A DNA stretch of 64,000 nt from Bretschneidera sinensis (taxonomy: Eukaryota; Streptophyta; Magnoliopsida; Brassicales; Akaniaceae). The stretch is from positions 75,865,817 to 75,929,816 of the forward strand of contig CM043701.1 in the NCBI GenBank assembly GCA_023935145.1, given 5' to 3'. The notes beneath the pieces are model-generated. The model was given only the letters and a program-made list of their open reading frames with translations, was not told where the DNA came from and did no database searches. The translations under genes and the position numbers were made by a program. Shown here one piece after another: positions 1 through 10,648 of the stretch. How positions within the stretch are numbered: position 1 is the stretch's first letter; the number at the start of each line of letters is the position of its first letter.

Positions 1-1339
1 CACCACTCCAGAGTGGTGCATAGCCCCCTGCACCACTTTAGAGTGGTGCACCCTTGTGGCAAATGAAACTCTACAATTTTCAGAGATTTTGAGTCCCCGT
101 CAACCTCTAACACATTCTAGATAAGATCTGGAGCAGTTTATGTTAATCCAAACACCAAAACATCAATTTGAACCAATTTTAGCAACTAAAACTCTATATA
201 TACACCCTCAATATCTATATTGAATGAAAAGAGTTGAGAACCTAGAATTTCAAGAAAAACTAATGGTTTTAATCATATTAGTAACTAAAACTATATTATT
301 CTTGTGAGGATTCTATACGAAATTCGGGTTGTGATTTGGGTTTAATTAAAGCCTAAGGGAAACACTAGTGTGGGTTTTCTCAAGAGCTTTAATCCCTAAT
401 TTGAGTTACCTTGAATGATTGGTACACTCAAGAAGCTTAGTAGACGTCATTCTCTACCATAATCTTTATCAACACCATCTTCCTAAAAGAACCAAGAAGA
501 ACCATCCTTCAATACAAGAGGAGGGACACTAAAATTCAATTCGTGTTGTTAGGATGTTAGAGGTATGTTTCGTATGAAAACCCATATTATTGTGTGCTAA
601 AACACTCGACTAGAGTGATTGAAATTGGTTAAAAATTGCAACTGATCGAAAGATAGCACTATAGAGCTCGTATGCCAATCTAGAGTGGCACACACCCTTG
701 TGTGCCACTCTAGAGTAATGTTTTCCCCATAGATCTCCCAACACATACACCTTTTCGTGTGTGACTTTTGGAAGCATAATAACTACAAATACTCTATTAA
801 AAATGCATGATCAACTCTTTAAATATGATGAACACTATGATATTTGTTTTTGCATGTTTAGACGTAATATGTGATTCAATGCTATTTCTTATGATTTGAT
901 GCTATGGCTACTGTTTGAAACATGTTATACCTTCTGGCTACTGTTTGAAACATTTTATACCTTCTGGATTGCTGAAAACATAGATGTGCATGCTAGGGTT
1001 GCTTCTCTTTCCTATTTTCTCTTAGTTTGCCTTTATTCGCTTTATTTTATCACTTTTTTTTCTTTTGTTTATTTAATTTGTTGGTTTGGTATCATTAATT
1101 CATCATTTTTGTATGTTTCATTTCGTTTGTGCCAATGATCATTAAAAAAATAAAAGAGAAAACAAAATATTTATTCATCTAAAATCTTGATCTGTCATTT
1201 AAATAATAGTAAAGGCTAGGCCTTTTGTGGTCTAGGCATGTATGGGGTGTACATCCAACCTTCCCATCACATGCTGAAAGTTTCAGACCCTTTCTTGCTA
1301 AATTAACCAATGGAAGTGGTTCTTAGATCCCTAAAACCA
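1..1339 (+). repeat. 3' part of a Ty3/Gypsy-type LTR
   Basis: No coding potential. I read this as the right part of a long LTR: there is a TATA-like 'tctatatataca' near 190-201, the right end reads ...ccA (1339), and a PBS-like 'tggcgactc' follows two bases later. Short inverted words around 'ccactctagagtgg' occur at both ends (1-50 and 679-714). The left end lies outside the window, so the pairing cannot be tested. An ordinary intergenic repeat is the alternative. Confidence 0.45.
679..714. repeat. Perfect 16-bp inverted repeat, 4-nt loop
   Basis: The left arm (679-694) is the exact reverse complement of the right arm (699-714), with loop 'ccct'. The stem core is the word ccactctagagtgg. 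Related imperfect palindromes lie at 1-18 and about 29-50, so the word recurs within this LTR. Confidence 0.85.
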
Positions 1340-1341
1340 AG

Positions 1342-1350
1342 TGGCGACTC
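1342..1350 (+). other. PBS-like word after LTR end
   Basis: 'tggcgactc' starts two bases after a CA dinucleotide. A TGG start is expected for a PBS, which pairs with the CCA end of a tRNA primer. The tRNA is not identified here. The internal region of this element is lost after about 35 bases, because another element starts at 1386. Confidence 0.35.
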
Positions 1351-1385
1351 AATGTTTCTTGCCTTTGACTTTGTGTTTTAGGCTT

Positions 1386-1596
1386 TGTTGATATTAGGTT
1401 AAGGTCAGAGAGAATGAGATTAGAATTTGAGAAGAAATATTATAGAGTTATTATTATTGATGTGCATTGTGAACAAACCAACAACCCTATATATGAACCT
1501 AAGACTATATAGAAATAGGAAACATAAAGGAAATATAAGCCAAAAAAGATTAAGAAACCTAAAATATATCTAATTAGAAAACTATATTTCTTATCA
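1386..1596 (-). repeat. 3' LTR of the 1386-3143 element
   Basis: 211 bp, aligned end to end with 2941-3143; both contain 'gaacaaaccaacaacccta'. The ends have decayed to tgttgata...ttatca. Confidence 0.82.
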
Positions 1597-1608
1597 CTCC
1601 CCCTCAAG
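1597..1608 (-). other. Polypurine tract (PPT)
   Basis: On the minus strand this reads cttgagggggag, directly before the 3' LTR. That is the usual plus-strand primer site of a Copia-type element and sets the orientation. Confidence 0.75.
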
Positions 1609-1780
1609 TTGGAGCATACACATGCACCAACTTGCTACACCCATGCAAATAACAAACCTGATTCAATATGAAACAAAGAAACCCAAACCCATAAATCACA
1701 ATAAACCATAAGAACACTCTAGGGCTCTACACCCACAACAAACAGTTAGGTCATCATGTTGGTACCACCTAACAAAACAA

Positions 1781-2126
1781 GATTCGAGAACACCAGATCA
1801 ACAAGACTTTAATTTTTTTCATCTTGTTTTTTTACTAGCTTTGACTTTGACTTGAATAAGCTGCATTCAATTAGCCAGGAGGATAACAACATCAACACAG
1901 GCTAGATCAGGTTAACAAAATCAATATCGGATCAACAACATCAACATAAGGGTGAATCGAGAACACCAGATCAACAAGACTTTAACTTTTTTCATCTTGT
2001 TTTTTTACTAGCTTTGATTTTGACTTGAATCAGCTGCATTCAATTAGTCAGGAGGATAACAACATCAACACAGGCTAGATCAGGTTAACAACATCAATAT
2101 CGGATCAACAACATCAACATAAGGGT
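1781..2126. repeat. Two tandem copies of a 173-bp unit
   Basis: Unit 1 is 1781-1953 and unit 2 is 1954-2126. Both begin ga(t/a)tcgagaacaccagatc and end with catcaacataagggt. The copies differ at few sites, so the duplication is recent relative to the LTR divergence. Internal to the 1386-3143 element. Confidence 0.85.
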
Positions 2127-2127
2127 G

Positions 2128-2245
2128 AGGAACTCTTCTTCAGGAACGAAGGAACTCTTCTTCAGAAACAGAGGAACTCTTCTTCAGTAATGGAAGTACT
2201 CTTCTTTAGTAATGGCCAAGACCTCTTCTTCAGGAACTCTTCTTT
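2128..2245. repeat. Degenerate ~23-bp tandem repeat
   Basis: About five units share the core ggaactcttcttcag, followed by a variable spacer. It directly abuts the 173-bp duplication and is followed by a long T-rich tract (to about 2335). ORFs across it are low-complexity only. Confidence 0.75.
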
Positions 2246-2927
2246 TCTCTTTTCAATTTTTTTTCTTTTTTTCTTTTTTTTCTTTTTCTGTTCACCACTA
2301 CTATTTTTTTTTCTTTCATCTTTTCTTCTTCGTTTTTTCCAACAGAAACACGTAAACAAAAAAACACTATCGAAATCAGGCGAAATCTCACCTAAAAGTT
2401 GTTGGAAATGTAAAAAAAGAGTCGTCGATGGTTTGGTTTTGTCGTCGGAGCATAACGAGCCATAAATTTGGACTTAGATTGTCATGAGGACGCTGAAACC
2501 GTGGTCGATAGAGAAAAAAAAACCAGATCCGAGTCGTTAATCGAGTTAGCTTGAGTAAGAAATTGTAACGGTATCAAGTATAGCTTGCACTTGATGGTGT
2601 CTCCGATCACTGATCCGACACCGAAATTGAGCGAAAATCCTGTCAAAAAGCTGTTAGAATCCCTTGAAAAGGAAAAACATATGTCAAATATTATGGATTT
2701 TGCTCACTGGGGCACAACAGACCTTATGGTGGTGACTACTGGTCACATGGATCATTAGAAAGACAGATCGGTGAATATTATGGTGGTTAGGCTGAGTATG
2801 CGTCTGTAAGAAAATAAATATGAGTTTCTATTAAAAAAAAGAAAAAGAAAACAGATGCTAAAAACTAGTTTTTTTTTATTTTTTTAGATGAGAGTTTACT
2901 CAAATACTACCAAGGTCACAAACCATA

Positions 2928-2940
2928 GGCTTTTATACTA
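2928..2940 (-). other. Degenerate initiator-Met PBS
   Basis: The minus strand reads tagtataaaagcc, matching the common plant Copia PBS tggtatcagagcc at 10 of 13 positions. It directly abuts the 5' LTR (2941-3143). Confidence 0.7.
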
Positions 2941-3143
2941 TGTTGAGATTTAGGTTAGAGACAGAGATAAGGAGATGAGAGATTGCGAAGAAATGTTTTA
3001 TAGTTATTATTAATGATGTGTATTGTGAACAAACCAACAACCCTATATATAAACCCAAGACTATAAATCCTAATAGGAAACATAAACTAAGAAAGATTGG
3101 AAAACCTAATGCATATCTAATTAGGAAACTATATCTCTCAACA
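2941..3143 (-). repeat. 5' LTR of the 1386-3143 element
   Basis: 203 bp, with the better preserved termini of the pair (tgttgaga...tctcaaca). Confidence 0.82.
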
Positions 3144-3386
3144 TGCATGATCCATTTAGATTGACCCTTCGAAACGGGACATACCTCTCATGCTCAAAGG
3201 ATGATGAGCATGACCCAAAATATTTGTTGGAAATCAATCGTTGGAAACTTTAGAATTACAAGGTTAATGTACCGTAGAAGTTCATGTACCTATAATTAAT
3301 TAGATTCTAGAGCTCCCATAAACATCTATAAAAAGGGAAGAACCTAGTGGATGTGTGCCAAGAACCTTAAGAACACAAAATCTCCC
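3144..3386. other. Spacer, possible LTR remnant
   Basis: No ORF of note. A TATA-like 'ctataaaaaggg' near 3329, followed by A-rich leader-like DNA, could be the promoter part of an older LTR that was the target of the Copia insertion at 3387. Confidence 0.25.
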
Positions 3387-4297
3387 TGTTGGTATTTGTC
3401 TAAGGATTAAATGGGAGTTGAAATTCATCATCAAGTCAAGCTGTATGCCGTGGCGCACAGTCAAGTTGTATGTTGCGGCCCAGGCGGTGTGCGCCGCGGC
3501 CACCAGCAAAGGAGAAGACCTGGAGGAGGTGTGTGCCGCGGCTTAGCCTCCCCCATGCCGCGGTGGCCAGAAAGGATGAAGAGGGTGACCTAGTCTGTGC
3601 CCCAGCCCAGCCCATCCAAGCCTAAGCACGAAGCTCCAAGCCTCAGCATGCCCTGTTCCAAGCCTCAGCACGAGGCACACTTGATGCTTATGTTTCAGCA
3701 TTTCAAATGGTGCGTAAGGCATGATCAAAATGCACAGGATCACTTAGGATTGATGAGGGGCTATGATTGATTAGTCCTCAAGATCTAAAGGTGGAGATTG
3801 ACCTTCAAGATAGGTTCAAGAAATGATGCACTATATAAAGGGTCACCTAGCTTCAATCTCAACACAATAACATAACAAATACAAGTGATCATCATACAAG
3901 AGAATTCAAGTGCAAGTGTGAGAGTGCAAAGAAACAAAACACAAGAGAGGCACTAGAATAGATCTCAAAAGAGAGGCTGGCTGTAAAGAGAGACTAGCAT
4001 AGATTGTGGGTAGAGGGCTTTGTAATAGTTCTTATCACTTTTTTTCTTATCTTCTTTGGTTCTTTAAGAACTTGGGTTTCTTGGAGAAGAGTTGTTGTAA
4101 CTTGTAAGAACTTATTGGTTTAGTGCAGAGAGTTCGAAGGAACTCATGGGAACGTAGGCTATTGCCGAACCTCGATAACAAATTGTTGTGTTCTTTCCTT
4201 TCTTTGATTTCTGTTTCTATTTCTGATCATTACAAGTCATTATAGACTTAGGTGTTTGGAAGATCACACCTAGGCATCTCAATGTGATTTTTTAACA
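3387..4297 (+). repeat. 5' LTR of Copia 3387-9554
   Basis: 911 bp, tgttgg...aaca. TATA-like ctatataaag at 3831-3840. It contains a short tandem ccaagcctcagcacgaag-type repeat (two units, about 3615-3665), which has three units in the 3' LTR. Confidence 0.92.
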
Positions 4298-4298
4298 G

Positions 4299-4310
4299 TG
4301 GTATTAGAGC
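4299..4310 (+). other. Initiator-Met PBS
   Basis: 'tggtattagagc', one base after the LTR end; one mismatch from tggtatcagagc. A second copy-like word, 'tggcatcagagttg', lies at about 4331-4344. Confidence 0.85.
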
Positions 4311-4559
4311 TAGAGGAGATACCGCAACAGTGGCATCAGAGTTGTGGTCCAAGAACAGAAGGTATCCGAGCAAGACTCCAAGAATCAAAGTTCAACTTCT
4401 TGGGTGATTCAAGAACGGTGCTGGGATCAAGATCTGATCGAGTTCTTGAGGGTGATTCAAGAATGGTATTGAGATCTATCTTTGATTGAGTTCTTGAGAT
4501 TTAGAAGAAGTTGGAATGCAATTGTGGCTGCTGCATAAATCTGGGATTTTTTCCGCAAG

Positions 4560-5324
4560 ATGGCTTCAAATTTTATTGTTGAGAAGTTTGATGGAAATTG
4601 AGACTTCACCCTTTGGAAGTGGAAGATCAAGGCTGTTCTTATGCAACAGAAGGTGGACTTGGCTCTTGGAGAAGATGACGTTTTTCCAGCAAGTGTCACA
4701 GAAGTCCAATGGATTGAGATGAAGAAGATGAAGTATAGTACCATTTTCTTGCACATATCGGATAGTGTCACAAGGGAGTGCAGAGACTCAGAAGATCCAG
4801 GTGTCATATGGAAGAAACTAGATGAGTTGTTTCCTATCAAAACTCACCCTAATAAGATTTATCTTCTTAAAAGAATTTTTACTTTTAAAATGGATCCTAA
4901 TAAAAAGTTGCAAGATAATCTTGATGTGTTTAATAAGCTAGTTCAAGATTTGAATAGCTGTAGCATTACATTCCCGAATGAAAAATTGGCTGTTATTTTG
5001 TTAAATTCTCTTCCTGATTGTTTTGATAATTTGATTAATGCTATTGAATATGGAAGAGATACACTAACCAAGGAAATTGTGATTAATGCCATAAGAGCTC
5101 ATGATTTCAAAGCCAAGATGAGGAAAGCATCAAGTGGTGAAGGGTTGTTCGTTAGAGGAAGGCCAGCAACTCGGAATGGTTGTACCATTCATCGCAACTA
5201 CCGAGAGAAATCAAGAGGTAGAGGGCAGAGCCATGGGAGATCTTATTCCAAACCGAGATTTGGAGGAAAGAGATGTTTCTACTGCAACAAGGAGGGCCAT
5301 TTCAAGAAAGAAGATGTGGGATGA
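4560..5324 (+). pseudogene. Copia gag (nucleocapsid), broken
   Basis: The start is set at ATG 4560 because it opens the conserved gag N-terminus (MASNFIVEKF...) in the same frame as the long downstream ORF. An in-frame TGA lies at 4599-4601 in place of a conserved Trp codon. The body is a Copia-type gag (about residues 25-200), followed by a basic stretch rich in Arg/Gly/Ser and a CCHC zinc knuckle (CFYCNKEGHFKKE). The fourth Cys codon is present but displaced by an apparent 2-base duplication, which shifts the frame and ends the ORF at 5322-5324. Gag would package the element RNA in virus-like particles. Confidence 0.85.
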
Positions 5325-5399
5325 AAGAGAAAGAAGCCATACCAACAATGGAGAGGTTTCGGTTGCCAAAGGAGAACAACAAGATGATGTTCTTGTTGT

Positions 5400-5542
5400 G
5401 TGTCAAATGTGAGCAAGAGGCAAGACAGTGAGAAATGGATTCTGGATGCACTTATCACATGTGCCCTCACCAAAATTGGTTCAAGAATTTTTAGGAAACC
5501 AATTATGGAAAGGTTTTCTTAGGGAATGACATTTCTTGCCAA
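5400..5542 (+). pseudogene. Copia protease remnant
   Basis: The protease entry region is recognisable by tggattctgg near 5434 and the downstream His/Cys/Pro-rich piece. The catalytic Asp-Ser-Gly segment is disrupted: one copy of a short ttctgga direct repeat seems to be missing, as expected for slippage, and the reading frame changes at that point. A stop (tag) follows at about 5492. Without this protease the polyprotein could not be processed. Confidence 0.6.
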
Positions 5543-6184
5543 GTGAGAGGGATAGAAGACATCCAGTTGAGGATATTTGATGGAGTCACAAGGCTGCTAC
5601 GGAATGTAAGGTATCTTCCGGATTTGAAGAGGAATTTGATCTCACTGGGGCAGTTGGATTCCATGGGGTATACATACAAAGCAAGGGGAGAAAAGATCAA
5701 GGTGACCGAGGGATCTTTGATAGTGATCAAAGTAGCAATAAAAGATGGACTCTATAAGATGATCAGAGAGACAGAAATCAAGGATCAAGCAGCAAGCTTG
5801 ATTGCTGAGATGGATAAGGAAGCCCTTTGGCACACTCACTTAGGACATATGAGCGAAAAGGGCATGCAAGTTCTCAACAAGGATGGTCTATTTGGTGGTG
5901 ACAAAGTAGAGAAATTGGATTTCTGCGAGTGTTTCATTCTTGGGAAGCAACACCGGGTCAGCTTCAACACCGGAGTGCACAAGTCTAAGGGCATTCTTGA
6001 CTACATTCATTCTGACCTTTGGGGACCAGCAAGAACACCAACACAGGGAGGTAACTTTTACTTTCTATCTTTAATTGATGATTATTCAAGAAAGGCTTGG
6101 GTTTATTTGCTTAAAAATAAATCAGATTCTTTGAATAAATTTGTGGTGTGGAAAAGTTGCTGGAGACTCAAACGGGTAGGGTAG
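5543..6184 (+). pseudogene. Copia GAG-pre-integrase and integrase N-part
   Basis: 213 codons without a stop. The GAG-pre-integrase signature LWHTHLGHMSEKGMQVL is near residues 94-110, followed by the integrase zinc-binding region (FCECFILGKQH). The catalytic core starts with HSDLWGP, the first acidic residue of the DDE triad, then SLIDDYSRKAWVYLLK. The ORF then leaves frame near 6150 and the rest of integrase continues in the next frame. The start at 5543 is only the first Met of the open segment, not a true start. Confidence 0.87.
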
Positions 6185-7692
6185 TTAAGGCTTTACGAAT
6201 AGATAATGGCTTAGAATTTTGTAATAGGTATTTTCATAAATTCTGTGAATTAAATCGCATTCTAAGACATAGAACGGTTGTAAAAACACCTAAGCAAAAT
6301 GGAGTTGCTGAGAGGATGAATAGGACCCTTATGGAAAAGGTTAGGTGCATGTTAATAGGATCCGGATTACCAAAATATTTTTGGGGGAAAGCTGTGTCTA
6401 CTACTACATACTTGGTAAATAGATCACCTTCTAGAGCTTTAAAGCTCAAGACTCCCATGGAGATGTGGAGTGGAAAACCCCCTGAGTTGAGCAACCTTAG
6501 GACTTTTGGGTGTGCTGCATTTGCACATCAAAAGGATTATAAACTTAACCCGAGGTATAGAAAATGTGTATTTCTAGAGTATAGTGATGGGGTTAAGGGG
6601 TATAGGTTGTGGTCCTTAGAACCAAAAGGAATGAAACTCATAATAAGTAGGGATGTTATTTTTAATGAATTGTTATTTCCCTATTTGGAGAAAACTAACC
6701 CTGCAGGGGCTAGTGAGCAAATCAGCCCGAAAGTTGTAGAGCATCGCATTAAGGAAAATTCAGTTCAGGTAGAGCAAGGAAGGCAAGAGGGTTCAGACCA
6801 GGTAGAGCCCATTGATGAAGGCCAAGCTCAGGGCACTCAAGAGGAGGTTGAACTAGAAGGGGTTAATGCAGCAAGTCAGAATGACTACCAGCTCGCAAGT
6901 GACAAGGGAAGGAGGGTGGTCAGACCACCTTTGAGATATGGGTTTGCAGATGCTAATGTAGCAGCTCCTTGGATAAAGGGAGGGATGATTAAACCAAAAA
7001 CTTACATGAAAGCCATGGAATGTAAGGAGTCGTCAAAGTGGCAGTTAGCTATGGAGGAAGAAATGGATTCTTTGAGGAAGAACAACTCTTGGGAATTGCT
7101 GCCTAAACTAGAAAAATAGAGAGTTATGGATTGTAGGTGGATCTACAAGATTAAAGAAGGGAACACTCTAGGGGATAAAGTCCGGTATAAAAATAGGCTA
7201 GTGACGAAGGGGTTCACACAAAGAGAAGGCATAAATTTCACCAAAATATTTTCACCGGTTGTGAAGTACAAGACAATACGGATAGTATTGGCAATGGTGG
7301 TCCAATTCAATTAGGAAATTGAGTAAATGGATGTGAAGACAGCGTTCTTACATGGAGGGCTTGATGAGACCATCTATATGAGGCAACCCAAAGGCTATGA
7401 AGAAGGAAGGTAGGGAGAGTTGGTGTGCCAATTGATGAAATCTCTCTATGGCCTGAAGCAATCACCTCAGCAATGGAATAAGAGGTTTGATTCTTTTGTA
7501 ACTAGCTTGAGTTTCATGAGGAGCTACTACGATTCATTCTTATACTATAAGGGGCACAAGGTGGAGGAATTGGTGATCATCCTCATCTATGTTGATGATA
7601 TGTTGTTGGTTGGGAGCAGTATGGAGAGGATAGAAGAATTGAAGTCTCAACTCAGTTTGGAGTTTGAGATGAAGGATCTTGGCCATGCATAG
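6148..7692 (+). pseudogene. Copia integrase C-part and reverse transcriptase
   Basis: One frame carries the rest of integrase and most of RT. The integrase core resumes with RIDNGLEFC (second Asp) and GVAERMNRT (Glu), then TFGCAAFAH. A Gln/Glu-rich linker follows, then RT (WIYKIKEG... FSPVV... SLYGLKQSPQQW) with the catalytic box YVDDMLLVG near 7590-7616. In-frame stops lie at 7117-7119, 7312-7314, 7324-7326, 7411-7413 and 7690-7692. Four of the five are TAG, which suggests point decay rather than large rearrangement. RT would make the element cDNA; integrase would insert it. Confidence 0.88.
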
Positions 7693-7928
7693 AAGATCCT
7701 TGGGATGAATATAATTTAGGAAAGGGAGAAACAGATTGAAGATTTCTCAGACTTCCTATATAGAGAAGATGATATCTAAGTTCTCTATGGAAGATAGCAA
7801 ACCAGTGAAGGTTCCCCTTGCTGGTCATTTCAAGTTCTCCAGTGATCAATGTCCGAGATCGGAGGTGGAGAAGGCGGAGAAGAAGGAAATGAAAAAAGGT
7901 CTCTTACTCTAGTGCGGTTGGTTCAGTT

Positions 7929-8450
7929 ATGTTCACCATGGTAAGTACTAGACCTGATATTGTTCATGCAATAAGTGTGCTCACCAGGTTTATGAGTAAT
8001 CCCGAAAATGTGCATTGGCTTGGGATGAAGTGGTTGCTGAGGTACTTGAAAGGAAGCCTAGAAGTAAGGCTGATTTATAAGAAGATGGGTAAGTCCATCC
8101 GCCTTGAGGGTTATGCGGATTTGGACTATAGAGCAGACCGGGATAAAAGAAGATTGATTACCTCCTACTTCTTCAACTTAAATGGATGTTGTATAAGTTG
8201 GAAGGCTCAGTTGCAGCCGGTGGTAGCACTCTCAACAGTCGTGGATGAGTACATAGCGGCAACGAAAGCCATTAAGGAGGCTATGTGGTGCAAAGGGTTG
8301 TTGGAAGAGTTGAAGATCCTGAAAGAGCAGGTGGTGGTGTATTCGGATAGCCAAAGTGCGTTGCACTTGTGTAAGAATCTGGTGTTCCATGAGAGGACAA
8401 AGCACATGGATGTTCGATATCATTTAATTTGGAAAAATGTTATGGAATGA
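7929..8450 (+). pseudogene. Copia RT end and RNase H
   Basis: The segment opens with the conserved RPDIVHAISVLTRFMSNP stretch of Copia polyproteins, then LRYLKG and the RNase H core: EGYADLDYRAD (first Asp), STVVDEYIAATKAIKEAMW and YSDSQSALHLCKN, then RTKHMDVRYH. It is out of frame with RT, with a shift between 7692 and 7929. The ORF ends at 8450; the polyprotein tail decays before the LTR. Confidence 0.86.
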
Positions 8451-8648
8451 TGCATTCATGTGAACAAGGTAGCCACGGAGGAAAATCCTGCAGATTTAGG
8501 CACCAAGGTTCTACCTCTAAGTAAGTTCAATCATTGCCTTGGACTTCTTAGGATTGGAGTCGGTTGATATGGTGACTCAAGTTGAGTTTGGATCCTCAGT
8601 TCTCTACATAATGGGTTCGGGTTTAATCGCTTAGACAAAAGTAAAGAT

Positions 8649-9554
8649 TGTTGGTATTTGTCTAAGGATTAAACGGGACTTGAAATTCATCATCAGGTCA
8701 AGTTGTACACCGCGGCCCAGGTGGTGTGCCCCACTGACACCAGCAAAGAAGAAGACCTGGAAAAGGTGTGCGCCACTGCTCAGCCTCCCCCATGCCGCGG
8801 TGCCCAGAAAGGATGAAGAGAGTGCCCTAGTCCACACCGCGGCCAAGCCCATCCAAGCCTCAGCACGAAGCTCCAAGCCTCAGCACGAAGCTCCAAGCCT
8901 CAGCATGCCCTGTTCTAAGCCTCAGCACGAGGCACACCTGATGCTTGTGTTTCAGCATTTCAAATGGTGCGTAAGGCATGATCAAAATGCACAGGATCAC
9001 TTAGGATTGATGAGGGGCTATGATTGATTGGTCCTGAAGATCTAAGGGTGGAGATTGACCTTCAAAATAGGTTCAAGAAGTGGTGCACTATATAAAGGGT
9101 CACCTAGCTTCAATCTCAACACAATAACACAACAAACACAAGTGATCATCAAACAATAGAATTCAAGTGCAAGTGTGAGAGTGCAAAGACACAAAACATA
9201 GGAGAGGCACTAGAATAGATCTCAAAAGAGAGGCTGGTTGTAAAGAAAGAGTAACATAGATTGTGGGTAGAGGGCTTTGTAATAGTTTTTATCACTTTCT
9301 TTCTTCTCTTCTTTGGTTCTTCAAGAACTTGGGTTTCTTGGAGAGGAGTTGCTGTAACTTGTAAGAACTCATTGGTTTAGTGTAGATAGTTCAGAGGAAC
9401 TCACGGGGACGTAGGCTACTGTCGAACCTCGATAACAAATTGTTGTGTTCTTTCCTTTCTTTGATTTCTGTTTCTATTTCTGATCATTACAAATCATCTA
9501 GACTTGGGTGTTTGGAAGATCACCACCTGGGCATCTCAAGGTAATTTCCCAATA
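8649..9554 (+). repeat. 3' LTR of Copia 3387-9554
   Basis: 906 bp. It starts tgttggtattt like the 5' LTR and ends aata (CA decayed to TA). It has one more copy of the ccaagcctcagcacgaag unit (about 8853-8905) than the 5' LTR. TATA-like tatataaag near 9089-9097. Confidence 0.9.
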
Positions 9555-9559
9555 CTCCC

Positions 9560-10268
9560 TTTCAAAAACTAAATAATCTAAAGATTTGTTCTTAAAATTC
9601 CTACATTATGTTTGCTATTTTAAGAGCAATTTTAAGAGTAATGTACACCCAACGAAAGAATATGCCCACGCCCAAGGTTTACACCTTTTATGCTCCATTG
9701 ATCGGGATGTATGCCCTATTGAAGGTTTTTTAAAAACCTTAAAAATCAGAAGAAAAAAAAAATACAAGGTTAGGGCTCTAAACCATGCCCAAATGAGCAG
9801 GAATACAAATCTTAACCACTAAACTAGTTGTTCTTGTAGTTATATCATCATATTTCATAAATATTTATAACATATTATCTAGTTTAATAATAAACACAAA
9901 CTATTTAATTAATCACTTACAGGTTACAACAATATAAACATAAAAATTATATATATAAATATATAAATATATATATTAATACTTTAAAATTATAATTATA
10001 ATTCATATGCTCTAGAGAGTTACTAAAAGTATTAAATTTTGTTGAAAATTAACTAATTTAAATTTTATTTATATAATTTATGTAATTTTAATTAAATAAT
10101 TTTTACAATTTTATTAGAATTTTGAAATGCCCCAATGCTTCAAAAGGTTTACGTTCCAACGCCTCAAGGCTTACTCTTCGCCTCGCCAAGGCAAAATACC
10201 TTGGGAAACGGCTTCATCTCTGAAAACATTGGTATCACAAAGATGTTTTGTCTCAATCGAGGACTTGT
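9560..10268. other. Spacer with SINE-like head and GC-palindrome repeat
   Basis: No gene seen. On the minus strand, 9765-9828 has a tRNA-like pattern (A-box-like tagtttagtggttaaga, B-box-like ggtttagagcc), as in a decayed SINE. 10110-10255 has a cluster of cgcc/ggcg words (acgcctcaaggcttac, cgcctcgccaaggc). It resembles, in inverted orientation, the block at 34190-34290, so it is an interspersed repeat. Confidence 0.4.
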
Positions 10269-10633
10269 TGCAAAATGGAAAAAAGAATATTAATTATGTT
10301 ACGATTATTAGGATTTTGGCTTACTTGTGGGATTATTTTGTAAGTACTAATACAGTAGGACTTTAGTAAGGAAATTATTGATTTTATTAGTATTTATATT
10401 ATTAAGGTTTTAGGTTTTCTATTATGTTTAGGATTAGTTCCTATATAAGCACACTTCATCTGTTAAAACCATGTAGAGTATGATTATTGAATGAACTCTT
10501 AAGGTCGATAACTCTCCTTATCTATGTCTCATATTTCCTCTAGTTCTTTGCTATCTTTATTTTTCTTCTTATCACCTTATTCTACGTCGTTTCTCTCTCT
10601 TATACTTCTCTTTTAGTTACTTAATCTACATCA
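10269..10633 (+). repeat. 5' LTR of the short element
   Basis: 365 bp, TG...CA. TATA-like ctatataagc at about 10442-10451. Homologous to 11609-11899 (same strand) and to 19818-20251 (opposite strand). Confidence 0.72.
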
Positions 10634-10635
10634 AT

Positions 10636-10648
10636 TGATATCAGAGCC
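10636..10648 (+). other. Initiator-Met PBS
   Basis: 'tgatatcagagcc' two bases after the LTR end; one mismatch from tggtatcagagcc. Confidence 0.8.

Larger units (their letters stand above)
1386..3143 (-). mobile_element. Small non-autonomous LTR retrotransposon
   Basis: Two direct copies of a roughly 205-bp LTR (1386-1596 and 2941-3143) enclose 1.34 kb without coding sequence. The right copy starts tgttgaga and ends tctcaaca, a clear terminal inverted repeat. Read on the minus strand, a degenerate initiator-Met PBS sits directly after the 5' LTR and a G-rich PPT directly before the 3' LTR. The flanking 5-mers (ggctt and tgcat) agree at only three of five positions, so the TSD is eroded or absent. 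The size and lack of gag/pol suit a TRIM/LARD-type element mobilised by a Copia relative. Confidence 0.82.
3387..9554 (+). mobile_element. Complete Ty1/Copia retrotransposon (Tork-like)
   Basis: 6168 bp. Paired LTRs of about 910 bp (3387-4297 and 8649-9554), a perfect 5-bp TSD ctccc (3382-3386 and 9555-9559), and an initiator-Met PBS one base after the 5' LTR. Domain order is gag, protease, integrase, RT, RNase H, which is the Copia order. The lineage call rests on general resemblance of the gag and integrase to Tnt1/Tork elements and is tentative. The polyprotein is broken by an early TGA in gag, frameshifts near the zinc knuckle and protease, a frameshift in integrase, several TAG/TAA codons in RT and a shift before RNase H. 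It is inactive. Confidence 0.93.

Noticed and set aside
2162..2465. Overlapping ORFs rich in Lys or Phe on both strands
   Set aside because: They come from T-rich low-complexity DNA and tandem repeats inside a non-coding element.
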